Of a stretch of DNA of 64,000 nucleotides, positions 8,066-16,842 are shown piece by piece. The translations under genes were made by a program, and so were the position numbers. Every line of letters starts with the position of its first letter. Positions within the stretch are counted from its first letter, which is position 1. The DNA is from Chitinimonas prasina (GTDB lineage: Bacteria > Pseudomonadota > Gammaproteobacteria > Burkholderiales > Chitinimonadaceae): positions 62,001 through 126,000 of the forward strand of contig NZ_BSOG01000005.1 in NCBI RefSeq assembly GCF_030160395.1, given 5' to 3'. The notes under the pieces are model-generated. The model made no database searches. It had not been told where the DNA came from and saw only the letters and a list, made by a program, of their open reading frames with translations.

Positions 8066-10066
8066 TCAGCGCTCCACTTGGAAAGCAGTTGAGGCGGCCG
8101 TCAGATAGATAGCCGTGCGGGTGCGTACCAGCGGGTCGGTGCCGGCAGCCGTCACCTGCTTGACCAGCAGGTCGCGCATGGTGGGTTGCATGGTGCCGTG
8201 CAACAGCAGCACATTAAGCCTGTCCACCAGCTTGGCGGGGTCGCCCGCCAGCGCAACCAGCGGGCTCAGGTCGAACGAAGTGCCGGTGGCGCCCACCACC
8301 GTCGTGTCGGGCTTGCCGGGAGTGATCACATTGCCTGTGGCGGTGGCCGAGACCACCATGCTGTACAGGTGGTTTACCCGGGCAATGGCGGTGTTGGTGT
8401 TGTAGATGCCGAACTGGGGAGCTTCGGTCCCGTCCACCAGCGCATAATCGGCCGGGTAGTAGTTGAATACCGAGGGGGAGTTGAATACGTTCTGTTCCAG
8501 GCTGCGGTTCTGGCCTATCAACCACACACCATCGCTCTGCCCGCCCAGTGCCCGCAACAGCTGGGTACCCACCAGTACCGGCTCCCGCAGGTGGCCGTAG
8601 TTGACCTCGCTACGCATGCCGCCACGGGCTTCCGGGTCCAGCAGGATGGCACGCACGACGGCCTTAAGATCACCGCGCACCCCCTGGCCGTTGTTGGCGA
8701 AGGCATCAGACACACGGGCGACATAGGCCGGGCTGGGGTTGCTGGTCACCAGGTGCTGTATCAGCTGCTTGCCGATAAAGGGACCGACATTGGGATGCTG
8801 GAACAGATTGTCCAAGGCATCGGCCAGGTCTTTCTCCGGCGTTTGCCCGGCCGGCAATACATAGCCATTGAACAGGGCCTTGCTGCTGTTCTCGTGATTG
8901 GTGGCCACGGCCACCATGGGGCCCAGGTAATAGCTGGGGTTGTACTTGGCCGGCGCCGCGCCGGGTTTTACCGGGTAGGTCCAGCCAGTCAGGATCAGGG
9001 CAAACTTGCGTACCATCTCCTCGTCGTAACTGGGGACGGGCAGGCCGTTGCCGTCCCGCACCACTGTACCATCCTGATTCAGCTGGTACAGGCCGATGGT
9101 GAACAACTGCAGCAGTTCGCGGGCGTAGTTCTCATTGGCCTGTTGCGATGCTGACGATGGTTTGCCGTTGTTGACCATGTCCAGGTAACGCCCCATGGCC
9201 GGGCTCAGCGTCACCTGGGTCATAATGTCCCGGAAGTTGCCAAAGGCATTGTCCACCAGGATGTTCTGATAGGGCGCATAGCTGTACGCCATGTTGATCT
9301 CGTTACCCGAGACCACCAAGATCTGCGACAGCGCAAACGCTACCCGCTGGCGCAGTTGATCTGGCGCAGTCAGGGCGTTTTTGTAGAACGTGGTCTGCAG
9401 CGGGAACAGGCTGTATTTATCGCGGCCACAGATGTTGTCGCACTCCGCCGGGCGCGAGGACGGGGTTTCCGGCAGATTGGGATAGCGGCTTGCCGGCAGT
9501 GCAAACTGGGCATTGATCCAGGCCGCCAGGCCCAGCTGCTTGACGTTGGCGATTTCTGCCTCGGTCGCGCCAAACGTAGCCTGCTTGAGAAAACGCGCAG
9601 CATCGGCGTCTGCCATGCTGCTGCAGGGCAGCGGAGTGGTACGGGGCCATAGTGCCGGAACCTGGTAGATGGACCGGTAGGTCATCTCGCCTACCATGGC
9701 GTCCAACGTGCGGCCGTAGCCGGCAAACACCTGGGCACACTCGATGGCGGCCACATCCAGATTGCTCAGTACCGGGACGGCGGTGTTCGCCAACGGGCCA
9801 GTGCGGTAGGCAGGAAAGCCCATGGTGGAGGGCACCCAACCGGTAGGCCCCAGTACCAGCCAGTCGTTCTGCACCAGGGCAGCGACGTAGATGCCCCCAG
9901 CAGCGCCTTTGTCCTGCGGCGCCGGCTCTACCGTTGCCGATAGCGTCAGGTTGGCCGGCGTGCCGGTATAGCTACCCTTGGCTTCAAACTGGCCCAGCTT
10001 GCCCGCAGCATGGCAAGTGCCCAACAGTATCAATGCCGCACCGCATCGTATCCATCCTGTATTCAT
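8066..10066 (-). CDS. DUF1800 family secreted protein
   Basis: 666 residues from ATG 10066, chosen because GGAGG stands at the right distance in front; an ATG 12 bp further upstream lacks that. A short signal peptide (MNTGWIRCGAALILLGTCHA) is followed by a beta-rich N-terminal extension and the DUF1800 core starting at about residue 165 (AARFLKQATFGATEAEI). The core also has NYARELLQLFTIGL and a conserved LTGWTYP segment. It is the first gene of the operon with the DUF1501 protein and cytochrome c. Likely exported; biochemical role unknown. Confidence 0.88.
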   Translation of the reverse strand: MNTGWIRCGAALILLGTCHAAGKLGQFEAKGSYTGTPANLTLSATVEPAPQDKGAAGGIYVAALVQNDWLVLGPTGWVPSTMGFPAYRTGPLANTAVPVLSNLDVAAIECAQVFAGYGRTLDAMVGEMTYRSIYQVPALWPRTTPLPCSSMADADAARFLKQATFGATEAEIANVKQLGLAAWINAQFALPASRYPNLPETPSSRPAECDNICGRDKYSLFPLQTTFYKNALTAPDQLRQRVAFALSQILVVSGNEINMAYSYAPYQNILVDNAFGNFRDIMTQVTLSPAMGRYLDMVNNGKPSSASQQANENYARELLQLFTIGLYQLNQDGTVVRDGNGLPVPSYDEEMVRKFALILTGWTYPVKPGAAPAKYNPSYYLGPMVAVATNHENSSKALFNGYVLPAGQTPEKDLADALDNLFQHPNVGPFIGKQLIQHLVTSNPSPAYVARVSDAFANNGQGVRGDLKAVVRAILLDPEARGGMRSEVNYGHLREPVLVGTQLLRALGGQSDGVWLIGQNRSLEQNVFNSPSVFNYYPADYALVDGTEAPQFGIYNTNTAIARVNHLYSMVVSATATGNVITPGKPDTTVVGATGTSFDLSPLVALAGDPAKLVDRLNVLLLHGTMQPTMRDLLVKQVTAAGTDPLVRTRTAIYLTAASTAFQVER

Positions 10067-10162
10067 TGCTGCCTCCACTGCGCCTTACGCAAGGTCCAAT
10101 CCGAAACCACAGCCAATTTATGCCCAAGCGGGGCGATGGCGACAGCGGAGATTGGTAAAAGT

Positions 10163-10208
10163 TTATGACAATGTGTTGATAATGCCTTCTAAACAGCACT
10201 TATGACAA
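10163..10208 (-). promoter_or_regulatory. Possible promoter region of the DUF1800 operon with direct repeats
   Basis: TTATGACAA occurs at 10163-10171 and 10200-10208, 37 bp apart, in an AT-rich stretch about 100 bp upstream of the DUF1800 start. Read leftward each copy starts TTGTCA, a fair -35 element; the distal one has CATTAT about 18 bp downstream as a possible -10. The paired sites could also bind a regulator. Rest of 10209-10355 is AT-rich leader of the ParA gene. Confidence 0.35.
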
Positions 10209-10355
10209 ATGATTCTGTCGCATCCAGACCACCGTCTGTCACCTGCCAGGCAGGCGCTTCTTGGGCACCATTTATAGCGATGCATTAAAATAACTTGCTA
10301 AGTATTTGATTTATACAGATAACTAAAGGCCCAGTTAGTCAAACGGGATAACGCC

Positions 10356-11225
10356 ATGGCTTGCCTTGCGGTTTTCAATCAGAAAGGTGGTGTGGCAAAG
10401 ACCACCACAGCCCTCAACCTGGCAGCGGCCCTGGCGCGTGCCGGCCACACCACCTTGGCCATCGACCTGGACCCGCAAGGCCATCTGACCGCACTCTCTG
10501 GCATCACGCCTACTGATTCCTCTAGCAGCATCTACGCCTTCTATCGAGACCACAGGCAGTTGGCTGATCTGCAGTTCGCCGTCGCAGGCCGGGGCAGCAT
10601 CATTGCCGCACACCTGGAGCTGGCCAAGGTCGATACCCAGTTCGGCAAGGGCCCCAACATCCTCAACCGCTTGCGGCTAGGCCTGCAGCGCGAGCATCTG
10701 CTCCATGGCAGCCAGCCGGTGGTGATCGATTGCTCGCCCATGCTGGGTGTATTGTCGCTATCGGCGATATTTGCGGCAGACCGGGTGCTGGTTCCGGTAT
10801 CAGCCGACTACCTGGCCATGAAGAGCGCCATGCAGGTAGAAAAGACCCTTAATGCCTTGGCACCCGTCCTGAAGCAGCGGATTGCCCGCTGCTATGTCAT
10901 TACCCGGTTTGATGGTCGCCGCCGCATGTCCTGGGATATAGACCGTGCCATGCGGGAACACTTTGGCGCAGAGGTATGTACCACCCGCATACACGAGAAT
11001 GTGGCGCTGGCCGAAAGCCCCTATGCCAACCGCGATGTGTTTGCCCATGCACCGAATAGCCGGGGTGCGCAGGATTATCAGGGTCTGTATGAGGAATTAC
11101 AGCTGCTGGGCTTTCTGCCAGCCCAGACCACACCCAGCCTGGCGGTGCAAGACCCGCAGGCCCAGGCGCTGTTGAGCCGTCTGCTGACCAAGCCGGCCAA
11201 AGCCATCAAGATAGCCGGGGCGTGA
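10356..11225 (+). CDS. ParA family ATPase, orphan
   Basis: 289 residues. The deviant Walker A motif KGGVAKTTT is at residues 11-19, the DLDPQGHLTALSG switch I/Walker A' segment at about 40-52 and the Walker B VIDCSPMLG near 125. These proteins dimerise with ATP on DNA and position plasmids, chromosomes or protein complexes. No parB, plasmid replication or chemotaxis gene is adjacent, so its cargo cannot be named. The gene is flanked by divergent and convergent transcription units and looks monocistronic. Confidence 0.88.
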   Translation: MACLAVFNQKGGVAKTTTALNLAAALARAGHTTLAIDLDPQGHLTALSGITPTDSSSSIYAFYRDHRQLADLQFAVAGRGSIIAAHLELAKVDTQFGKGPNILNRLRLGLQREHLLHGSQPVVIDCSPMLGVLSLSAIFAADRVLVPVSADYLAMKSAMQVEKTLNALAPVLKQRIARCYVITRFDGRRRMSWDIDRAMREHFGAEVCTTRIHENVALAESPYANRDVFAHAPNSRGAQDYQGLYEELQLLGFLPAQTTPSLAVQDPQAQALLSRLLTKPAKAIKIAGA

Positions 11226-11238
11226 GAGCAGCAAGCTG

Positions 11239-11460
11239 CTAGCGCGTATCGTCGCGCCCGATGATCAGTGAGATGGCGCTTTCCAGATCCACCCCTTCAC
11301 CGCGCGGCGTGTCATCCAGGGGCTTGGCCTCCAGCACCGTGGCGTGGTGATACATCTGCAGCAGCTTGGCCTCGGCATGGGCCAGGTCAAGGGCCTGTAT
11401 CACCAGGTTGTCCACCACGGCCCCGGTTTTGGTTCTGATGCGGAATCCAAATTTGAGCAT
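11239..11460 (-). CDS. Hypothetical protein, 73 residues
   Basis: Begins MLKFGFRIRTKTGAVVDNL; GGGGG stands a few bases before ATG 11460, so this start is preferred over an upstream one in the same frame. The protein has two amphipathic segments, no signal peptide and no recognised domain; the LVIQALDLAHAEAKLLQMY stretch is probably helical. It lies convergent with the ParA gene, with only 13 bp between stops. Confidence 0.6.
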   Translation of the reverse strand: MLKFGFRIRTKTGAVVDNLVIQALDLAHAEAKLLQMYHHATVLEAKPLDDTPRGEGVDLESAISLIIGRDDTR

Positions 11461-11515
11461 GGTCGCCCCCTGGCAGATTGAACAGCCTAATGCCAAAACC
11501 CGCAGCAGCGCTACC

Positions 11516-12241
11516 CTAGCGGCGCTGTGCCTTCTCGCGCAAGGCCTGGTACACCCGCAATGCCACATAGGCATCGTTAGCTGCGTAGCGCTGCTGGCTG
11601 TCGTTCAGTTGGGGCGCCGCCCAGTTGGACATCTTGGCACTCTTGGACTTGCGATAGTGCTGGCCGAACAGAATGGCCACCGCCTGCACCGCACCGATGG
11701 TATTGCGATAACCCTGCTTGCGGAACACGCTCACCAGATCATCTATCCCTTGGCAGTGTAGCTTGAGATTGGCCGCCATCTGGGCCTTGTCGGAGCGTAA
11801 ATCAAAACCCACCTTGATGACCTTGGGCGACATCAGCAGCTCACGCAGGGCAGTCGGCACCTGGTTGTTGCGCACCGGGAAAAGATACGCACACGCTGCC
11901 GTGGACATCTGTATCAGGTGCGGGCCTTGCGATTGTTCGCCCTTGTTGAAGGTCGGCTTGGACTCGGTATCAAATCCCACCACACCGGCAGCCTGCAACA
12001 CAGCGCAAGCACTCGCAGCGCTCGCCTCGTCTTCCACCACCACGATAGCCTCCCGCTGCAGGCCAGGAAATTCGGGCATGGCCTGTATGGCGGCTTTGTC
12101 ATAGGTGCGCAAGGGTGCCTGCGGCTTGTGCCTGGGTGGCTTGGCCACGTCTGCCGGCGCAGCCGTGGTGTAAGTTGTCGCCGGTGTCGGCAAGCCCAGC
12201 CAACGTCGCAGGGTCTTGATCAGGGTACGGGGAGATCTCAT
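11516..12241 (-). CDS. 3'-5' exonuclease, RNase D-like (DEDD family)
   Basis: 241 residues from ATG 12241; another ATG lies 69 bp upstream. After a basic, proline-rich N-terminus the exonuclease domain shows all three Exo motifs: VGFDTES (Exo I Asp-Glu), GFDLRSDKAQM (Exo II) and YAANDAYVALRVY (Exo III, the Tyr-x3-Asp form). Only the catalytic domain is present, without HRDC domains of full RNase D, so it may trim small RNAs or DNA. The C-terminal end lies just upstream of the 73-residue hypothetical gene on the same strand. Confidence 0.85.
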   Translation of the reverse strand: MRSPRTLIKTLRRWLGLPTPATTYTTAAPADVAKPPRHKPQAPLRTYDKAAIQAMPEFPGLQREAIVVVEDEASAASACAVLQAAGVVGFDTESKPTFNKGEQSQGPHLIQMSTAACAYLFPVRNNQVPTALRELLMSPKVIKVGFDLRSDKAQMAANLKLHCQGIDDLVSVFRKQGYRNTIGAVQAVAILFGQHYRKSKSAKMSNWAAPQLNDSQQRYAANDAYVALRVYQALREKAQRR

Positions 12242-12260
12242 ATTCAGTTTCAAGGACAAA

Positions 12261-13409
12261 TCAGGGTAACAAGGTCGCGCTATGCAGGGTGAAGCGTAGG
12301 TTGGAGACATTCGGCACCAGCTTCATCACCACGTTATAGCGCTGTGGGCTATCGTTGATGGTCAGGTTGTTCATGGTCAGCGTGCCGCTCGAACTATCGA
12401 AGCTGGCCTCGCTCTCGGCGCGGTTGCTCAGGCTGGTGTTGACCAGGTCGAACTCGTAGCCTTGCGTACCTACCCGCTGCAGGCGCGCACCATACATCAC
12501 GCCTTCCAGCCTCACCGCCGTACTCAGGACGCCGCTATCGGCAAAGAACACCGAGCGCACTGGATAGCCCATGTCTGCAATCAGCCCCAGGTCATACGGC
12601 GTCAGCTTCAGACGGCTGCCATCAACAGGTACGCTGCAGCCATTCATCAGGGTAGTCCGGTATGGCAAGGCATCGCTGCAATCGCCGATATGCGAAAAGT
12701 TCTGACTGAACTCCCGGCTACCTGGCGACACGTAGGTCAGCTTCAGCGGTCCACCATTGGTCATCACGGTTTCAGGGCCAAAGAACTCCAATTGGTTGTA
12801 GACGCCATTCTCCGAGGGCTGCCCGTTGCCGGCAAAACGGGTCAGCAAGTCATAGGGGATACGTACATTGTCGTAAAACTGCCCCAGCGTCGCTGTATCG
12901 AAGCTGCGTCGTGCCGCCATGCCGAGACCATGCACCAGTTCATGCATGACGATGGAGATCAGATCCGTCTTGCCCTGCGGCACCACGCCGCCGCGCGTCT
13001 CAGGCTGGGTATCCGGCCAGTACCACTGCTCCGAGAATGCCGCATTGACGGTGACAACAATGTCTGGCGTATTGGTGCGCACGCCCCCCAGCACGCGAGT
13101 CAACGCGCCAGGCTCCAGCACATGCAGACCCTGTTGCAGACCACGGTCCAGGCCAAAGTTCAGCCCTCCGCCGAAGCGCGCCGTATTAGCGTCCGCCCGC
13201 ACCTCCACGGTAATGGTCCGATCCGATGCAATAGCCGCACCCAGCAAGACGCCAGCGGCCCGGAAATTACGTTGGAACAAGGAACTGCTGTCCATCCAGC
13301 CACGCTGGGCGAAGGTGTTCTCCGCGTCAACGAACTGAAAGTCAAAATTGGCGGCGGCCACAGTAGCCGAGCAGAGCGATCCCAGCAGGATAAGAGCAAG
13401 ACGGCGCAT
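12261..13409 (-). CDS. Secreted zinc metalloprotease-like protein
   Basis: 382 residues from ATG 13409, which follows an AAGGG box and starts a clean signal peptide (MRRLALILLGSLCSATVAAA). The mature domain has a zincin motif, IVMHELVHGLGMA, at about residues 160-172 (HExxHxxG), and a later YDLGLIADMGYPV segment that resembles metzincin-like secreted proteases. An N-terminal NFDFQFVD segment and cysteines in the GDCSD and MNGCSVP stretches fit an exported enzyme. The 3' end stops 20 bp before the exonuclease start; co-transcription is possible. Confidence 0.78.
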   Translation of the reverse strand: MRRLALILLGSLCSATVAAANFDFQFVDAENTFAQRGWMDSSSLFQRNFRAAGVLLGAAIASDRTITVEVRADANTARFGGGLNFGLDRGLQQGLHVLEPGALTRVLGGVRTNTPDIVVTVNAAFSEQWYWPDTQPETRGGVVPQGKTDLISIVMHELVHGLGMAARRSFDTATLGQFYDNVRIPYDLLTRFAGNGQPSENGVYNQLEFFGPETVMTNGGPLKLTYVSPGSREFSQNFSHIGDCSDALPYRTTLMNGCSVPVDGSRLKLTPYDLGLIADMGYPVRSVFFADSGVLSTAVRLEGVMYGARLQRVGTQGYEFDLVNTSLSNRAESEASFDSSSGTLTMNNLTINDSPQRYNVVMKLVPNVSNLRFTLHSATLLP

Positions 13410-13544
13410 GTGCATCCCTTCAGGCGCGTCCAGCAAACCGATTTCCACGAAAATCAAGTTGCTGCAGACGTAGATTGATACAGCGCGGATCAGTGACATC
13501 CGCAATTTGCTGCCCAGCATAAGCCGGAACCGCCAACAAACAAA

Positions 13545-13576
13545 AAGCCAGTTACGGGGCTAGCCGCAACTGGCTT
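13545..13576 (-). terminator. Intrinsic terminator of the Yip1 gene
   Basis: Read leftward, AAGCCAGTT pairs with AACTGGCTT, extended by an inner CGG-CCG pairing, and is followed by TTTTGTTTG. It lies 18 bp past the Yip1-domain gene stop and before the metalloprotease gene on the same strand, separating the two units. Confidence 0.85.
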
Positions 13577-13593
13577 GGGTAGATGCTGCCTGC

Positions 13594-14802
13594 TTACTGC
13601 TTGGCAGGGCGCTGCAGCGCCTCGATCTTGTCAGGGTTCACACTGACTATCGCCTGCTTGAGCAAGGCGATATCCACCTGGTTGCCTTCGGCCTCCAGCA
13701 TCACGCCATTGGCCAGCACCACGCTGAATTGCCCACGGCTACCATCCTTCTGGTAATCCTCACGCAGGGTGCGCTTACCATCCTTGTAGATCTTCTCGAT
13801 GGCGGTATCGGTTTCCTTGTCGGACGTGACATTGGCCCAGGCTGCCAGGCTCATCAGGCCGCCAGCACCACCCAGGTCGGTAATCGACAGACGCAGGCTA
13901 CGGGTATCGTCACCGTAGGCCGCCTTGGCGGTCGATACCGAAAAGCCCATGGCCGAATTGCTCTCTGCTTCCAACGAGTTGCGCTTAAGGCCCGCGATAT
14001 TCTCCGGCAGGAAGGCCTTCAGTTCCTGGCTGGCAATAGGCGTGCCGCCACCACTGACCATGGCGCCCAATGCGGCACCGGCCGCAGCCGTATCACCCGA
14101 AGCCTGCGCCTCTTCCAGCTTCTTGCCGGCTTCTTCCATCTTCTTGGCCATGGCTTCCAGCTTGGAGGTATCGATGGCCACCTTGCCGTCAGGCGAATCC
14201 ACCGAGATGGAACTGGCCGCGCCCATCAGCATGAAGGGCGCAGTCACTGCGCCCGCGATCACGCCAATGATGATGGAGGCCACAAAGCCGATGACGGCCA
14301 CCACGGCGGTGTAACCTATGGCCTTGTCTTCCGAGCACTTCATCAGTACCGGCAGGCCCAGATAGAGCAGATAGAAACCGTAGAGGGCTCCCAGGATACC
14401 CAGCATGCCCAGCATGGGAACAATGCTGAGGATGCCGACCACATAGCTGGCCGTCATGCTGAAGGCCACCACCTTGAAGGCATTGAGCGGGTTCTTGGTA
14501 CCACCAAAGCTCGGTGCCAGTGCATCGACTATCAAGCTCAACACAAACACCATCAGCAGAGACAGGCCGTAGGTCAGCACTGCCTGCACCAGGCCAGCCA
14601 CGATGGGCGTGCGTATGCTGATGCCAAAGCCCCCTACCCCGATCAAGGACATACCGATAAAGCTGGCAATCACCGGTATGGCGGCCAGGATCAGCAGGTA
14701 TTCCTTGTAGATGGACGCGACGGTGGTCGACTCGGCATCGATGACCGGCCAAGTCTCCTTGGGTTTGAGCAATATGCCCTGTACACGTTGAACCAGGTTC
14801 AT
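13594..14802 (-). CDS. Yip1 domain membrane protein
   Basis: 402 residues. The first 215 residues hold five or so hydrophobic helices in the Yip1/DUF1282 pattern (MNLVQRVQGILLKPKETWPVI is a typical start). The second half is soluble: a Lys/Glu/Ala-rich helix (KLEAMAKKMEEAGKKLEEAQ, about 230-250) leads into an alpha/beta tail with no clear family. Bacterial Yip1 proteins are poorly characterised inner-membrane proteins. The long soluble C-terminal extension is not usual in short family members. Confidence 0.82.
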   Translation of the reverse strand: MNLVQRVQGILLKPKETWPVIDAESTTVASIYKEYLLILAAIPVIASFIGMSLIGVGGFGISIRTPIVAGLVQAVLTYGLSLLMVFVLSLIVDALAPSFGGTKNPLNAFKVVAFSMTASYVVGILSIVPMLGMLGILGALYGFYLLYLGLPVLMKCSEDKAIGYTAVVAVIGFVASIIIGVIAGAVTAPFMLMGAASSISVDSPDGKVAIDTSKLEAMAKKMEEAGKKLEEAQASGDTAAAGAALGAMVSGGGTPIASQELKAFLPENIAGLKRNSLEAESNSAMGFSVSTAKAAYGDDTRSLRLSITDLGGAGGLMSLAAWANVTSDKETDTAIEKIYKDGKRTLREDYQKDGSRGQFSVVLANGVMLEAEGNQVDIALLKQAIVSVNPDKIEALQRPAKQ

Positions 14803-15017
14803 CAGCGATTCCTATGGAATGAAAGTTAAGCGAACTCGTGAGTGTTAGCCCATCTGCCCGCAGGATACAAACTGCAATATTGCCGAGACCGCAACGCCGG
14901 CAAAGTGTGTGGCGTCAATCTGGGTAGCGTACAGGCTCGTGCTAATCCGGCATCCCGCGCCAGGGTTCTCTCTGTGCTATCCGTCACCACCACGCCGTGG
15001 CTTGAGTCCATCAGGCG

Positions 15018-15271
15018 CTACGCACTTGCGCGCAGCACCGCACCAAACAGCACCAGACCGCCCAGAAAGCCCGCTATCCCGGCCATGCTCATCTCGACCA
15101 GCATGCGCCAGCTACGCCAGGCAGGGGGCGGCGACACAGTCGGCACGGCCGCAACTTGCGCGGGGGCCTCCTCCTGCCGCTTCAGCGTCGGGTGCAAGGG
15201 CGCAATCGGTGCATGGCTTGGCGCACACTGCCAGCAGGCGTCCTTGCCTGCTGTTGCAAAGGGTCGTTCAT
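15018..15271 (-). pseudogene. Possible small membrane protein gene with a frameshift
   Basis: ATG 15271 has a strong GAGGAGG ribosome-binding site and opens MNDPLQQQARTPAG, but stops after 29 codons. A second frame of the same strand then stays open to TAG 15018 and ends in a believable single membrane helix (MAGIAGFLGGLVLFGAVL). A one- or two-base indel near 15190 would join them into about 84 residues. Alternatively both parts are chance. The surrounding 14803-15568 interval holds no other convincing gene; a forward frame at 14842 has poor codon character. Confidence 0.35.
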
Positions 15272-15568
15272 TGCTACGGTTCCTCCTCAGGAACAGGGAA
15301 TCCAGGCCGTGCCTGCTGCAGCTGATGCCGGCAGCAGGATGGGCTGGATTTCAATTTGACTAGCATTGTGCCAAGGTCTATGACATTCGCAAATGCCTGC
15401 CACAAATATTGCCCAAACCGGCCCCAGGTGTGTCGAAAGCGCTGCAAGCCAGCACTGATGCGCTTTTACGCATGAAGTGATAGGCACAAACGCAAATCTT
15501 CCACTAGACTGTCCCTGGGCCGTGGCAGGCACGGCCGGCATTTACCCACAGCAGACAGAGGCATAAGC

Positions 15569-15874
15569 ATGAACAAGCAAGCACTGATTGATGTCATCGC
15601 AGACAAGGCCAACCTGAGCAAGGCAGCCGCCGGTAACAGCCTGGATGCGTTCATTGAAGCCGTTAGCCAAGCGGTCGCCGAAGGCGACACCGTGACGCTG
15701 GTGGGCTTCGGTACCTTCAAATCCCTGCCCCGTGCTGCACGCGAAGGCAAGAACCCACGTACTGGCGAGAAGCTGAAGATCGCCGCCACCGTTGTGCCCA
15801 AGTTCACCCCTGGTGCCACCTTCAAGGCTGCTGTTGCCGCCCAGGCCACCAAGAAGCCCGCCAAGAAGAAGTAA
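15569..15874 (+). CDS. HU family nucleoid-associated DNA-binding protein
   Basis: 101 residues, starting MNKQALIDVIADKANLSKAAA, with the HU beta-arm signature GFGTFKSLPRAAREGKNPRTG at about 48-68 and a short Lys/Ala tail (KKPAKKK). HU dimers bend DNA and organise the nucleoid. The leader has a GGCCGTG-CACGGCC hairpin (15518-15536) and an AGAGG box before the ATG. The Lys/Ala tail is longer than in E. coli HU. The SRAP gene follows after 12 bp. Confidence 0.93.
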   Translation: MNKQALIDVIADKANLSKAAAGNSLDAFIEAVSQAVAEGDTVTLVGFGTFKSLPRAAREGKNPRTGEKLKIAATVVPKFTPGATFKAAVAAQATKKPAKKK

Positions 15875-15886
15875 TAGCCGGTTAGC

Positions 15887-16540
15887 GTGTGTACCAACTT
15901 CCGCCCTGTAGCGCCCAAGCGGCTTACCGACGAGTTCGAGGTAATCCCGCCCGACGAGGACTGGGTGGAAGAGGTCTACCCCAGCTATGCTGCACCCATC
16001 ATCCGGCTCAGCCAGGCCAGCGCGCGCTTGCGTGAATGCCTGGCTGCCAGCTTTGGATTGATACCTGCGTGGGCCAGCGACCGTCACATCGGTCGCCATA
16101 CCTATAACGCCAGAACCGAAACCGTGGGCGAGAAGCCTAGCTTCCGGCACGCCTGGCACAAGCGCCAATTCTGCCTGGTGCCCATGCAATGCTTCTATGA
16201 GCCGGGCTACCACAGCGGCCGGGCACAGCGCTGGCGCCTGCAGCACCGCGATGGCAACAGCTTTGCCGTGGCCGGCATCTGGGATAGATGGCGCCGCGAT
16301 GGCCAGGATCTGCTCTCGTTTTCGCTACTCACCATCAATGCTGACGGCCATCCTTTGATGGGCCAGTTCCATCGCCCCAACGACGAAAAACGCGCCCTGG
16401 TGGTCATTCCCCCCGCGCAATACGACACCTGGCTGCAAGCCGACAGCGAAACCGCCCGCAGTTTCCTCAGCCTGATGCCCTTAGCCGGCTTTGAGGCCGA
16501 GGCAGCACCGCTGCAACCACAAACCCTCAGCCTGTTCTAG
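15887..16540 (+). CDS. SRAP domain protein (HMCES/YedK-type abasic-site crosslinking)
   Basis: 217 residues starting at GTG 15887; processing of the initiator exposes Cys2 (MCTNFRP), the residue that forms the thiazolidine crosslink with abasic sites in single-stranded DNA. NARTET near residue 74, the ...CLVPMQCFYEP active-site segment near 100 and a PNDEKRALVVIPP segment with a conserved-position histidine just before (GQFHRP) fit the family. It protects abasic sites during replication. The start codon choice is fixed by the need for Cys at position 2. Confidence 0.92.
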   Translation: MCTNFRPVAPKRLTDEFEVIPPDEDWVEEVYPSYAAPIIRLSQASARLRECLAASFGLIPAWASDRHIGRHTYNARTETVGEKPSFRHAWHKRQFCLVPMQCFYEPGYHSGRAQRWRLQHRDGNSFAVAGIWDRWRRDGQDLLSFSLLTINADGHPLMGQFHRPNDEKRALVVIPPAQYDTWLQADSETARSFLSLMPLAGFEAEAAPLQPQTLSLF

Positions 16541-16842
16541 CCCTCCTTGCTTGCATGCCTGGCACGCAAGCGCTGGGCGCTGTTGCCTGGAGTACACAAG
16601 CCGTCACGGCTGGCGCTGCTGGCTGAAGCAGCCCATCAAGGTGGCTTGCGCCCGCAGTGGCAGGGCAATTGAGCCGTGCTCGGCTGCAACTGAAGCCCGC
16701 ACCATGGCAAGCCAACCGCTCTCTACGTACACAACCGTTGTGCACTGGCCCCACAAGCGATTAACGTCCCCGTCAGCCAGCCCGAGCCGGGCCGGCGGCA
16801 AACACAGACGTCCATATCCACTCCCATCCTTGTTCCCATCTC
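16541..16842. other. Intergenic stretch without a supported gene
   Basis: 302 bp between the SRAP gene and the next membrane protein gene. Short reading frames here have poor codon character and no ribosome-binding site. No strong hairpin followed by T run and no clear promoter was found; it presumably carries the promoter for the gene at 16843. Confidence 0.5.

Noticed and set aside
14842-15363. Rightward 173-codon frame in the gap before HU
   Set aside because: Poor codon character, Arg/Ser/Cys-rich, no ribosome-binding site.
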